From the NCBI GenBank assembly GCA_033064195.1, contig JARBJD010000174.1, forward strand, positions 91,114 through 155,113: DNA of 64,000 nucleotides. Reading direction: 5' to 3'. The DNA comes from Blattamonas nauphoetae. Its lineage: Eukaryota > Preaxostyla > Oxymonadida. A model generated the notes under the pieces. It saw only the letters and a program-made list of their open reading frames with translations, had not been told where the DNA came from and did not search any database. Numbering within the stretch: position 1 is the first letter of the stretch; every line of letters starts with the position of its first letter. The position numbers and the translations under genes were made by a program. This document shows positions 23,045 through 34,159 of this stretch, piece after piece.

Positions 23045-24288
23045 ATGTCGTATAAACCTCTTTCTCGGCATTGTTTTGCCTCAAGCCCAGTTCCACAAGC
23101 TCAAGAGGACAATTTACCTCACATAACATTTCCTGCTTGCATGTCATCATCTCCAGATCTCTCAATACTTGCTTGTGGATGCTCAGATGCCCAAATCTAC
23201 TTGTTTACACGAGATACCTTACAGCCAATTCGTTCTTTCAGTTCAAGAGCAGGGGACCCTTCTCACCATGAAAATCTTAACGCTGGGTGTCTCTTTTCCA
23301 AGTCAAATCCGAACCTCATTCTCACCTACACTGGACAGGACAAGATTGTTCTCGTCCATGATCTGAGGACCAACTCCATTGCATCTTCCTTTTCACATCC
23401 CGGACCAATCACCTCTCTCGATATTAACTCATCTGACACTCATCTCGTAACAGGTTCACAGGATATGGTCACAATCTGGTATTCCTTCAATCATCCTCAC
23501 ATTCGAGTATTTTATCCATATTTCCTCAAGGGATCTTCGATCATCAAAGAAATTCCTATCAACCGATGAGAATCACTCAGAAGAGATTACATGTGTCTGA
23601 CATCATTTCCCTTAATATATCTCCTTTTCAGGTTTCGTTTAACCCAGTTCATGAATCAATTGTCCTTTCTGGTTCAGAAGATGGACTTGTGTGCGTGAGT
23701 GATATCGCACAGGGTGGTCTTGAAGATGGACTGATTTCAAGTTTGCTTTCATTCATCCCTTCTCAACTTCTCTGTTCCACTTTTTCAGTTCTCAATTGCG
23801 AGGCTGCAATCGATTCAGCCATCTTCTTTGGACCATCTGGGGAAAATGTCGTCGTTGTGACTCTGAACGAAACTCTTTCGATTTGGAATGTTGGTGGTGA
23901 TGATGATTCTGGCTCCAAACTCCTTCAACTTAACGCTCCACGTTCTCTTATTCTCCAGCCGGAGGATCGTGTCCAAGCTTCTCTATTCGCTCAAAGCACA
24001 ATTCCACCCTCACTTCTCCTCCCCCAAGACCAACCGCAAGAAAATTCAATCACAACACTCGTAAAAACCTTCTACAACGAAGCATCCAATCATGTTTGTC
24101 TCGTTTCATCGGATGATGCTGGAACCGCCTTTGTCTCATCAATTGAGACAGATGGACTCCATCCGCTCTTCTCTTTACCTGGAGTTCATACTGCGTGCAT
24201 TCGTTCTTTTGATTTTTCTGCTAAAGATAGTGGATCCATCTTCACAGGAGCTGAGGATGGCGTTCTGTCGAAATGGATGTTTTCTTGA
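23045..24288 (+). CDS. WD40-repeat protein, WDR89-like, four exons
   Basis: Introns at 23,479-23,530 (52 nt), 23,595-23,631 (37 nt) and 23,741-23,788 (48 nt) restore one frame. Across the first two the text becomes VTIWDLRSSKKFLSTDE...EEITCVSFNPVHES, a canonical WD repeat. Other blades are CGCSDAQIYLFTRDT, TYTGQDKIVLVHDLRT, SGSEDGLVCVSDI, NVVVVTLNETLSIWNVG and the last one, HTACIRSFDFSAKDSG followed by IFTGAEDGVLSKW. The layout and the closing blade (H-x-A-x-VRSF...GGEDAQLLLW in animals) fit WDR89, a protein of poorly known role. No signal peptide or membrane segment is seen. The stop is 94 bp before the chosen start of the EF-hand gene. Confidence 0.75.
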
Positions 24289-24382
24289 TGTTTTGGTTTC
24301 GAACATTTCATGATAAAAGATTGAGAACATTGCAAATTCATTACAGAGGTTATTTTCCGGCGTGGACGTCATTTCCAAAGTG

Positions 24383-27362
24383 ATGAAATGTAATAATTTC
24401 TGTAATGGGCAGCTTAACGGATCAATGTCATACGAAGCTCTATTCGAAGAAATCGTCAAGCAAACACATATTAAAGGGTCTTTTTCTCCTTTTTTCTATA
24501 ATTTCTTTCCCTCTCCATTGTCTCCATCCAGAATTCGCATTGGAGAGTTTTTCAAAGATTTCGACCCGCTTCGCTCTGGAAAATGCACACCCACTCAATT
24601 CGCCCGGACCATGGATAGGTCCGCATATATTCTCTCACCAGAAGATATTCAAATGTTGATCCACACCTACATGGATGACGAAGGAAAGCTTGTTTGCTAC
24701 AAGCGTTTCACTGATGAAATTGAAAACGAATTTGTCCGAAAAGATCTCACAAGCTCGCCTACAATGGCTACTCGATCACGAAACTTCACCCAAGGACGCC
24801 TACCGACGCTCAGTGACCAAGAAGAAAATATCTACACAGACACCATGTCATTCCTCCAAGATCTCGTTGCACAACGTCGCATGACGATTATGGAACATTT
24901 CCAAGATCATGATCGTCTGAAAAATCATCATATTACTGCTCCACAATTCAAACGTTGCATGCCATTCTCATTGAAAGATCAACAACTCAATGTTCTTGTG
25001 AAAAAATACTCTGATGGAAAACCCACTGATGGTGTCAACTACTTTCAATTTGTCCATGATGTGTCAAATCCTCCTGTCACTCGTGACTTTGTCCCACAAT
25101 GGGGAAATGGAACTCTCACTGAAACAGTCAAACCTCCAAAACAACAAATCGAGGGTTACAATGTCCTATCCAAAATCAGAGCATATGTTCTCAAGAAACA
25201 AGTGCGATTCCTCCAGTTTTTCACGGATTTCGACAAGTTGAGAAGTGGTATTTGCAGACGTGAACATTTCAGGACAGCTATTGGTACTTCGGGTATTTCA
25301 TTGACGGGTGAAGAACTCGATCAACTCGACCAAATGTATGGAATCGAAGGAGATTCCAGAATTCGATACAAACAATTTGTGGACGATGTCAATGAAGGTT
25401 TCCTTTTCCTTTCACTTATCTTTCAATCACTTAATTCTGTACTCTCTATCGTTCTATTTCACTTTAGTCTTTGGAACTCCATCTGATTTGGAGAAACGAC
25501 CACTCGACACGACATCTCGTGGCACTCTTGGAAATCTCATCCCAGCTCGCTCTCCCCTCCTCTCTGAACAGACTTTGCAGCTCGCAAATCAAACTCTCGA
25601 ACAAATTTATGCATACGCCAGAAATCATCGTCCACTGACAAAGCCCTATTTCCAATCATTTGACCGTGTCAACTCTGGGCAGATCACTCCAGCCCACTTC
25701 CGTTCAACTGTCTTCAGTCACTATGGAGGAAGTGCTCTTACTGATGAAATGTTGAAAGCACTCGGCGATTACTATACTGACCCTACCAACGACCACGTCC
25801 GATATCTTGATTTTCTTTCGGATGTTGAAGAGCAGATTATCCCTCTTGAACGCGCAGCTGGTGCTGTTATCTTTGAAGGGGCTCGCCGTACTCGCAGTAT
25901 GGATGGAAATCAAGCCTCATCTTCGCAACAAGATCCTTACAAATCACAATTTGTTCAAACTGCTCATCGTCCACCAATGCCCGAATTCCGCGCTGAAGCC
26001 AAAGCCAGAAATATTACTGAGTTGATGGAGAAGTTGAAGCTTAGTCAACTTCGTGATCGTGTGCGGTTCTCTGAATTCTTCAAAGATTTTGATGGTCTCC
26101 GAACTGGACTCATCTCCCCAACTCGATTCCGTTCTGGTCTGGTCACTGGAAAGATTGAACTGAGCGATAGAGAGTATGAGATGTTGGTGAATGCCTATTC
26201 TGATGATGATGCACTCGTCTCACGAGGTGTAACTTCTGCTCTCGACGATCGTGTCCAAGGACAGCCAGTTATCAAATGGGTTGAATTTTGCCAAGATGTT
26301 GAATCTATTTTCACTGTTAGTGGACTGGAAAAGACACCAACTCGCCAAATGCCACCTCCTGGACTTGCCACACTCCGATCTTTGGATGCCATCGACCCAG
26401 TGTACTCTGAGAAGTCTCCAGAACTTGTCAAACTGCTTGATGAATACCATGTCTTTGTTACAACTCGCCGTGTTATCATGAAGCCCACTTTCCAAGCCTT
26501 TGACAAACACAACAACGGTCGAATCACCAAACAGCAATTCACACAATCACTCAACACCCTCGGCATGCGAGTTGATGCCAAAGCTGTCGAAGAGCTGTAC
26601 AAGCACTACCGCGACATGAAGGTGCCCATGGACGTCAATTATCTTGCTTTCCTTCGCGACGTGGAAAAGGAGAAAGAAGAAGAACCAGCTGTTCCCCTTC
26701 AAACAGTCAAAAAGCGGGCCAAACCGGAGACAGTCACGTTTGAGGAAACAATTCGAAGACTGCGAACCATGACACGTCAGAGGCACATCAAATGGAGCGA
26801 GTTCTTCGTCGACTTCGACAAAATGCGGTCAGGTTACATCCCATCCGAGCGATTCCGTGCCATGGCCCGAAACGCAGGGCTAGAACTCAGTGAAGATGAA
26901 TGGAGCCTCCTCCAAGCAGAATACTGTGATCACCCAGAAAGACCAAATTTCATCAACCACGCCCGATTTGCTGATGACATGGATGTCGTCTTCACCATCA
27001 AAGGATTCGACACCAATCCCCACCTCACACCACCCGACCCACTCTCTCTAACCAACGCCAATCCTCTGAAACATGTTCTTCGCTCTCTCGAAAATGAAGA
27101 AGAAGCACTCGTCAGATCAGCTGTGGACAAACTTCATTCACTCGTCAAACGAAGGAATCTCTTCATGAAGCCACATCTTCAAGACTTTGATCGATTGCAC
27201 AATGGGCACATCACGGTGAATCAATTCAGAGGATCTTGTGGGACATTGGGTGTTACTTTTGAGAGTATGGAACAACAGGAAGCCTTGATTAGGAAGTTCT
27301 CGGATAAACTTGGGTTTTTGTATCGGGAGTTTGTGGATGCTTGCGAGACTGGAAAGTACTAG
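24383..27362 (+). CDS. Protein with eight pairs of degenerate EF-hands (EFCAB6-like)
   Basis: Three exons, with introns 24,478-24,531 (54 nt) and 25,398-25,467 (70 nt); splicing gives THIKGIRIGEFF and DDVNEVFGTPSD in frame. Eight units repeat every ~115 residues. Each has a first hand such as FFKDFDPLRSGKCTPTQF, SFDRVNSGQITPAHF, AFDKHNNGRITKQQF or DFDRLHNGHITVNQF, and a second hand ending in a Y/F-x-x-F segment (for example YTDPTNDHVRYLDF). Loops keep the first Asp and central Gly but mostly lack the acidic residue at loop position 12, so strong calcium binding is doubtful. Long proteins of this kind (EFCAB6 type) are often flagellar or basal-body associated; that role is inference. An upstream GTG is open, but the ATG at 24,383, or 24,425 (MSYEALF), is the likelier start. 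It ends with TAG. Confidence 0.78.
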
Positions 27363-27972
27363 GCAGATATAACCTTTCACTTCGTTCTTTATTCATTTTA
27401 TCAACGAATGTTCTCAATGAACTCTTGCGCTAAATCAGATTGACGGTGATCCAACCCAAACTTTCTTGAAATGGGTCGATCGCAGGGTGATCGGTGAAAA
27501 CTTTGTATGGGTGTCTCTCAGTCAGTTTGAAGAATTATTAAATTGGGTTTTGGCTATACCTGTGTGGCCAACCAAAAAGGTGTGGTCACTGGACACGGGT
27601 TTGCTGCAAGATATGGGTGATTCTCACCGATATGTCAGTATGAAGAGAAAGGCTAATTATAAAGATTTCACATGAAGCAATTCATAGAAACATGATGAAG
27701 AACATTTTTTTGTGAAATGAGGTATCAATCTGGGGATATCAAAAACTGAGAAAGAGCTTCACAACCTTGATGGAGGCTCTCCATTTTGAGAGAAAAGTGC
27801 CCTCTGTGAGATTAGGAGGTAAACGAAAAACGGAAAACTGTAGTTGGGTCAAAGCTGATGAGAATCAACAAGGATCTGAAATGGATAAGATGATTGTTTG
27901 AGAAAAGGGAAACCATTCATGAAGGATATTCGTTGGGATAGAGAGATAACTGAGAAAATGAAATGGGTTTTA
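27363..27972. other. Gene-free interval at the edge of the repeat-rich region
   Basis: No convincing gene. A short open stretch on the plus strand (27,466-27,675) contains LLQDMGDSHRYVSMKRK. A diverged inverted counterpart (THMGDSYRFVSKKK) lies on the minus strand near 28,600-28,670, so both may be scraps of one lost coding repeat. Confidence 0.4.
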
Positions 27973-27974
27973 TA

Positions 27975-28568
27975 GTTGTGTCACCAATATGTCCCATGTC
28001 ACCAATCCGGCCTTTTTTCTGGAAAAATCAATATCGGTCAAACTAAGAAAAATCTGAAATTTAAGAATTATACTCCCACGCGATCCCGAGAAATCCTCAA
28101 AATACCCCCTTTTGCCCGATGAAAAACATCGTTTTGACAATATCTCAACAACCAGTGAATCGATTTCGATGAAATTTTTCACACAAACGTTTTTTTGGTG
28201 AAACGAACATTTTTGCAAAAATTTGGAGAAAAAATTCTGCGTATTTGGGAAGATCGGAAAAAACCCATATTTTTCTCGACAAAATATTCTTAGGAAAAAA
28301 ATCCTTTTATTTTTTGTTCATCTTTTGTCGAGATCTATCCGACTATTATGCCTTTTATTTGATTTAAAACGGATGGCTGGTTGTGGAGAAATGACCGCAA
28401 AAAGTTGAAAAAAATGTGTGCATTCGTAACGTAAAACGTATTTTGAGGTTTTCTCGGGATCGGGTGGGAGTATAATGCTAAAATTTTATTTTGTTCTTAG
28501 TTTGACCAAAATAGTCCCTCACAGAAAAAAGGCCGGATTGGTGACGCCGGACGGTTTGGTGACACCAC
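27975..28568. mobile_element. MITE, family A copy 1 (594 bp, TA-flanked)
   Basis: A non-autonomous foldback element. Its ends begin GTTGTGTCACCAA on the left and GTGGTGTCACCAA on the reverse complement of the right, and it is bordered by TA at 27,973-27,974 and 28,569-28,570. The inverted arms extend beyond 100 bp (TTTGACC...CTTAGTTTGACC text on the right mirrors GGTCAAACTAAG on the left). It carries no transposase. Within each terminus the box GTCACCAA occurs twice, 18 bp apart. TA target duplication suggests mobilisation by a Tc1/mariner/pogo-type transposase. Confidence 0.85.
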
Positions 28569-28570
28569 TA

Positions 28571-28858
28571 TTACTATTTTCAACTCAAAAGACTTTCGAT
28601 ACTTCCCTTTTTTCACCCATTTTTTTTTTGAGACAAATCGGTACGAATCGCCCATATGGGTCAGGATCTTAATTCTCGATCTGCAGAATGCGTATTCCAA
28701 AACGATTCAGGAGACAAAAAACAGTTGAGATGGATCGAAGAGAACACAAACGAGGTGATTTTGGTGAAACGAAAAGGTCAAGGATGAGTCTGGCCACTGG
28801 TCACTGGCTGGCCAAACAGCCAAGAAGTCCCGATATCTCGAGAAGGTGAGGGTGATAA
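28571..28858. other. Spacer between two family A MITEs
   Basis: About 290 bp without a gene. Minus-strand text THMGDSYRFVSKKK at about 28,600-28,670 resembles plus-strand text at 27,600-27,650. Near 28,780-28,820 there is a small run of GGCCA/TGGCC palindromic words. Confidence 0.35.
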
Positions 28859-28860
28859 TA

Positions 28861-29454
28861 GTGGTGTCACCAATATGTCCCATGTCACCAATTAGGCCTT
28901 TTTTCTGGAAAAATCAATTTCGGTGAAACTAAGAAAAATCTGAAATTCAAGAATTATACTCCCACACAATCCCGAGAAAACCTCAAAATACCCCCTTTTG
29001 CCCGACGAAAAAAATCGTTTTGGCAATATCTCAACAACCAGTGAATCGATTTCGATGAAAATTTTCAGAGAAACGTTTTTTTGGTGAAACGAACATAATG
29101 GAAAAAATTGGGAGAAAAAATTCTGGGTATTTGGAAAGATCGGAAAAAACCCATATTTTTCTAGACAAAATATTCTTAGGAAAAAAATCCTTGTATTTTT
29201 TGTTCATCTTTTGTCGAGATCTATCCGACTATCATGCCTTTTATTTGATTTAAAACGGATGGCTGGTTCTGGAGAAATGAGGGCAAAAAGTTGAAAAAAA
29301 TGTGTGCATTCGCAACGTTGAACGTATTTTGAGGTTTTCTCGGGATCGGGTGGGAGGATAATTCTAACATTTTATTTTTTTCTTAGTTTGACCAAAATAG
29401 TCCTTCACAGAAAAAAGGCCGGATTGGTGACACCGGACGGTTTGGTGACACCAC
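28861..29454. mobile_element. MITE, family A copy 2 (594 bp, TA-flanked)
   Basis: Same length and layout as the copy at 27,975, differing from it by scattered substitutions. Both ends begin GTGGTGTCACCAA, with TA at 28,859-28,860 and 29,455-29,456. It carries the same doubled GTCACCAA box and the same core (ACGTTTTTTTGGTGAAACG). It has no coding capacity. The two copies lie in the same orientation about 290 bp apart. Confidence 0.85.
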
Positions 29455-29456
29455 TA

Positions 29457-31324
29457 TAAGAAAAAGGTCAACGTGGTCATCGAACATCAGAGTGCCACCC
29501 ACCATAATCGTGAAAATCGAGATGAAAAACTGTTGTGCGAAAGAGAAAAAGGCGATGGACAGTGAAAAATCTGATGAAAACCGAGTTATCGATCAAACCA
29601 TATTTTTCAGTATTTGCAGGAGAAAGCTCTAATTTGTTGAAAATAGACCATAAATGCGTGCATAGTGGTTGAAGAGATGATTCTGAGATGATCTTGTATA
29701 AAAAACCGCCTGGGAAAAGAGAGAAAAAGTTCGAAAAAGTCTTGATCAACCCGAAACCCTCACCCATATTGTATGATCTTGTGGCCAATGGGTAGCCAGG
29801 AAATATCGTGATTTCCTCTTGGTCAGGCCAGGCCACACAGGGAGAGTCCGGTTTATTTTTCCTTTTTCTGTTTCATTCTTTCGTCTTGATCACACGTTTC
29901 ATATCCTCTTTTCACACAAATCGCAGATGTGGATGACTCAGAGGATGTTGACATCGCTTCTGGTCAGCTCGAAGATGATTAGGCTGGCAGTCACTTCAAA
30001 GAAAGCAATAATGAAGAACAAGCCGAGAAAAGAACGAAGACAAAGAAGACTACCTCGTCTTTGAGCGTTTGATCAACCGTTCTTTCTTTGTTACAGTATT
30101 GTTTTTTGAAATAGTATTGTCTTTCAGGTCTTTTGGATTTGATTTTCATTTCTGAACGATTCTTCTTCATTTCTGAACAATCATTTTCCTTTTGAATTAT
30201 TCTCCTTCATTTCAGCACTTGTTTTGCTGGAATGAATCGAACTGAAGATAAACAAGAAAATATGCTTCACACCTCGTCTTGAAGCATGATTTTAGTGGTT
30301 TCGATGACATAGTGTGACGTGAACCAATGTTGTGCCAAGTCAAAAAACACTGCTGGAGAGTGACTGTTTCCAGAATTCATTTTTAATCTGAGCTACTGAG
30401 CAAGGTGTTACGTGGACAGTCGGTTTCGTGGAAAGTCCTTCATCCATCTGATATCACTGAATCCTACTTCAACATGAACAGGTGTGACAGCGATTGTTTT
30501 TCCGATGGATGCTTGTGTCTGAATGAGTGGGAAGCAGTCACACGTTGAGGAGATAAGAGTCGTGTAGAAGACGAATCTCTATACCCTCCTATATCGCCAT
30601 TAGTACAGAATATATCAGTTTCGACCTCCAGAACACACAGTATTCGATGGCTCGATTTTGATTCAATTTGAAGCTTATTTTCACTTTCTGCCGCACAAAT
30701 TGCTATGCTACTGTCAATGGGTTCGTAAATTAATCCAATGACACCCAATTTGATTGAGGATTTGATGCTAGTTCACTAATGCAATTGCTGTCAATGTGTC
30801 AATGGGTAATTTGGACCTTTTAGTTTATTTTTGAAAAGTCCAACGGGTCCACAATCCACGCACCCACGACTCAGGGGCACTCTCATTTTGAAGTCGTTCA
30901 TTAAATCCTTCAAACATCTTCACTTTTCTTGATTCCATCCGTTTATTTTTCTTTTGTATTACAAGTAGATTCTTCATCCAATGATCCATCAGTTTCTCCT
31001 CAATTGACTTCAATTTCCTTGTGATCTTGAACACTTGCTTTTTCAATTCATCTATGTTCACTCTTGGATTTACTTTCAATTGTCTTCCAGTTCGACGCAC
31101 AAGAGAAGTAAAATCTTGCAGAAAACAAAAAAAGATTGCTAGAGACGCTCTTCAACATGAACATGTCTTCATTTTCGACCACAATCTAGAAAAAACAGAT
31201 TGGGGGAACAAAATCAAGACAGAAATTTTTGCACGGGAAGCTGGTGTGGATTTGTGCGTAAGAAAAACGTTTCTATCAGATAAAAGAATGACATTAATGG
31301 CTAAATTGGCAAAAGTGTGTAAAA
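29457..31324. other. Decayed interval with short open stretches
   Basis: No gene is recognised. From about 29,925 to 29,980 an acidic plus-strand text (DVDDSEDVDIASGQLEDD) ends at a stop. At 30,140-30,220 several copies of the word TTCATTTCTGAAC occur, the reverse complement of a repeat found at 50.6 and 51.9 kb. From about 31,100 to 31,324 a plus-strand frame reads HEHVFIFDHNLEKTDWGNK, then REAGVDLCVRKTFLSDKRM. It stops at the end of the outer transposon, so it may be a host gene cut by that insertion. Confidence 0.35.
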
Positions 31325-31385
31325 CAGTCAGACCGACTTCCTGTGATTGAGTCTCATCTAATTCAGGAAAGGGCAGATCTCATGT
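31325..31385 (+). repeat. Left terminal inverted repeat of outer pogo-like transposon
   Basis: It pairs with 42,440-42,506 in inverted orientation. The first 25 bp are identical and the rest is imperfect. It defines the left edge of the outer transposon. Confidence 0.75.
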
Positions 31386-31496
31386 CATCTACGAAATTTA
31401 AAAAATAGTGAACGGTTAACTACTTTTTACCTGAAGTGGGAGAGAATATAGCGATTCTCACACTGGAAGAGGTGGTGTGCAACGAGCAGGCCAGAA

Positions 31497-31756
31497 TGCT
31501 TGTTGATCAAATTGAGACGATGTTCCCGACGACATCGCCAAGAGAGCGGGTTCGTTGGCTCGACGATAAGCTGAAGTCCCTCACCGACAAGAAACTAAGT
31601 CAGGCAAAGATTGGTCGAATTGTTGGGTGCTCCCAAAGAGCAGTATGTCGGTCTCAGAAAGTGAAGCCCCGTCCACCACAAGAAAAGAAGAAGTCCGCAC
31701 TATTTACCCCGGAGGAGGAGCAGGAGTTGGTGCAACAGATTATTCAGGAAGGCTGC
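31497..31756 (+). pseudogene. 5' part of pogo-like transposase (HTH region), cut by insertion
   Basis: From the ATG at 31,497 the text reads MLVDQIETMFPTTSPRERV, then LSQAKIGRIVGCSQRAVCR, a helix-turn-helix of the kind that binds transposon ends. It continues FTPEEEQELVQQIIQEGCL and then runs into the terminal repeat of the inserted element, where the remaining codons are element sequence. The catalytic part resumes at 41,266. GTG at 31,436 also opens the frame but is a weaker start. Confidence 0.75.
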
Positions 31757-32152
31757 CTCAATTTGAAGTTGGTTTTCTCGAGTGCAGTTGGTTTTCTGAA
31801 CTGCAGTTGGTTTTCTGAACGACCGTTGGAAATCTGCAAAAAAAGTTGGTTTTTTTAAACCTTATTGGTGTGGATGTTTGATCAAAAAAAAATTGTACAA
31901 ATGGACGAGTTGGTAGATTCAAAGACTTCCACTGTTGGGTCCCAGGTTCGAATCCCGGGATCTCCAACTTTTTTCTTAACAGGATTTTTCTGACGTGATC
32001 ATTCATATTTTTGTGAAATTATTGCAGTATTCATGATCGGATGAGTAATGTTCGTCAATTGGATTGAATTGGCCTTTTTTTGAATCGGATCATCCCACTT
32101 TCTCTTTAACTCTCCTCTCTCTGGTGTATACCGCCCTTTCAACAGGATATAT
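31757..32152 (+). repeat. Left ~400-bp terminal inverted repeat of the 9.5-kb element
   Basis: It is inverted and nearly identical to 40,850-41,265. From outside inward it has short subterminal repeats of GTTGGTTTTCTGAAC, an A/T-rich stretch, the tRNA-like Pol III module, then unique text ending CAACAGGATATAT. It has one GGTCGTTCAGAAAA-type subterminal unit fewer than the right repeat. Confidence 0.85.
31902..31974 (+). ncRNA. tRNA-like Pol III module (A box, B box, T6) in left terminal repeat
   Basis: A box TGGACGAGTTGG (31,902-31,913) and B box GGTTCGAATCC (31,945-31,955) are 31 bp apart, as in tRNA genes. A T6 run at 31,969-31,974 is a Pol III terminator. The 3' end ATCTCC has no partner upstream to make an acceptor stem, the anticodon stem has mismatches and the T stem has one A-C pair, so it is not a functional tRNA gene. 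The likely role is transcription of the element end by Pol III, as in tRNA-derived SINEs; that is inference. Confidence 0.65.
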
Positions 32153-32596
32153 TCTGTACCAACAATCACAAAAATGAATCATGAGATGATACAATGAAAC
32201 AGAGCAAGAATGGAGTTGTGCAAATCGACGCGATTATCTTTCACCGAAACAGGTGCCATTTCAGTAATCCCTGTCCCAAAACCAACAGAGTCCCAAGGAT
32301 ATTCCTCCATTTCAGCCAACTGCAATCTCACACCGCCTCCCCTTCCTTCTCAACCATACGTTAACCGTCAGATCCACGACTGGCATCGAGAGAACGCAAC
32401 ACCAGCAAACAAAGCGGAGACAAGGCAACTGGCTAACCACGTGTGCACCTCACTTTGTCTTCCAGCAGGGGCATATCAAGAAGAGACCGAAGGGAATGAA
32501 TCCGATCTTTTCCACTCCCTCTTCTCGTACAGACCCAGCTCCCTTCCCACACAGAATCTCTTTTAATCGCATCTTTCCCAACCGGACACGAGAGAT
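32153..32596. other. Element interior, no recognised gene
   Basis: A plus-strand open stretch (32,210-32,566) encodes proline- and serine-containing text with no recognisable motif. It leads into the helical-repeat fragment that follows and may be its diverged upstream part. Confidence 0.3.
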
Positions 32597-33626
32597 TTGC
32601 CGCAACCATTCTTCACAGTCAACCTGTCTCGAATCACCAACATCTCTGATGCATCTCCAGTCTTTCTCTCACTTGTGACACTTGTGAAAGAAGGAGCCGT
32701 CTTTGGAAAGTCTGAAACCCGAAAGGCCTGCCGATTGCTGGACAAACTTGCACCTGGGCCCAAGAAACTGTTCACTTGCGGCGAGATTCTGTTTGACCTC
32801 GTCCCATCACCGAATCGAACCTGTCGACTGTTCGCAGAAGCAATGGTCTCCCTTTTATCCTGTAGCAATGAAACAATATCATTTTCAGCACTTTCATTTC
32901 TGGATACAACACTAGAAATGGCCGACACTCGTGACCGACTCAAACTTGTGGAAGCCGAATTCTTCTGACTCCTCCGCTTTCATTCTGCGAGCAAGAGAAT
33001 CATCTGAAGCCTCAACACATGATTCTTCTCGTGAGAATCATTGTTCGCTGTCTCTCTCAACTCGGCGACTCCATCTATTTTAGGGACTTTTCTGTGATTC
33101 CAGAACAACTTCAGTTCTTCCACATCATCTTTTCGGATCTCCTTGTTCCACTTGAGGGTTTTCTGAGATTCATCTGTCGTCACTACTCCATATTCGACAT
33201 CCACAATCCGACATCCAGCATTATGACTCTGCTTCTGGAGCCAATGCGATGCGCTCTTTTCTACGAAGAAATTCACTCTTTCATGCTGCCCCCCCTCTCT
33301 CTGTCGCCATCATAAATTGCTTCATTCACTTCACCACCGTTGAAATGATCGATCAAGGCCTGTCGTACCTGAGATGGACTCTGTTGATGTGGAAGGACGC
33401 AAAACCCGAAGTGCAAAGGAGAAGCAAGGACATCATGGCCAGCTTGCGAGAGGAAGGTCTTGATGACTCTTTGGAGTTGGAAACAACATTCTCCTTTTTT
33501 GCACACGAAACCACAGCGAATTTATTTCGGATCACTCGATGTGATGACATGGTTGGGTATGAATACACTGACAACTCAAATGCTCATTTTGGGGTCTCCA
33601 CTGGCACAATAACGAATCGACACTGA
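32597..33626 (+). pseudogene. Degenerate helical-repeat (ARM/HEAT-like) protein of a lineage-expanded family
   Basis: Three overlapping plus-strand stretches in changing frames (32,597-32,968; 33,019-33,315; 33,249-33,626) carry text typical of this family: SPVFLSLVTLVKEGAVFGK, ACRLLDKLAPGPKKLFTC, DLVPSPNRTCRLFAEAMVSL, then FSVIPEQLQFFHIIFSDLL and LREEGLDDSLELE. I recognise the family from oxymonad genomes, where many copies occur, some attached to kinase domains; the function is unknown. The copy needs at least two frame changes to read through, so it is a fragment carried inside the 9.5-kb element. Confidence 0.55.
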
Positions 33627-33630
33627 ATCG

Positions 33631-34159
33631 CACTCGATTTGAAGAAAACTTAGTCCCTGACTGCCCCCACTATTTTCTCAACAGATGAGACAAAACCAAA
33701 AGAAACCCATTTCTTGCAAAGAACGCCGAACGAGGTCTCATCGAACAGCAGATGGTTGTTAATGTGAACTTGTAGAAAGATCCGTGCAGACAGGAACAAC
33801 TCGATCTGGAACAACAATTTGTTCTTCCGTGAACATATTTTGCGACGCAGCTGAAGTTTGAAGCGGAGATCAAGAATGCTGAAGCCATCCAATTCTCGTC
33901 ATTCTCTGCTGCCATCCCCAGATTGGTTGGACGGTTGAAACGCACTCGATTCAAATGATAAGGATTTCATTGTTTGCTGGAACCAGATAGTAAGTCATCC
34001 CCAACTCCTGTGCTGCACAAATCCAGTTTGTTTTTGAACACTTCACCAACCAATATTTCGGAAACAAGACAATATCACGTCTTCAATTCATTCAGTGCAT
34101 GTCACAAGCAATCAAGAAAACAAAATATTCGCGAAAATAGGCTCAGAAACTGGTAAAGA
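33631..34159. other. Element interior, nothing recognised
   Basis: About 530 bp without a convincing gene. Short open stretches exist on both strands, with several stops in every frame. Confidence 0.35.

Noticed and set aside
29477-29836. 119-codon minus-strand frame (MAWPDQEEITIFPGYPL...)
   Set aside because: No homologue style, no splice support and located in decayed sequence between repeats; not annotated as a gene.
31902-31974. Functional tRNA gene
   Set aside because: A and B boxes are excellent, but the 3' ATCTCC has no complementary 5' acceptor strand and the anticodon stem does not pair, in both copies. Called a tRNA-like Pol III module instead.
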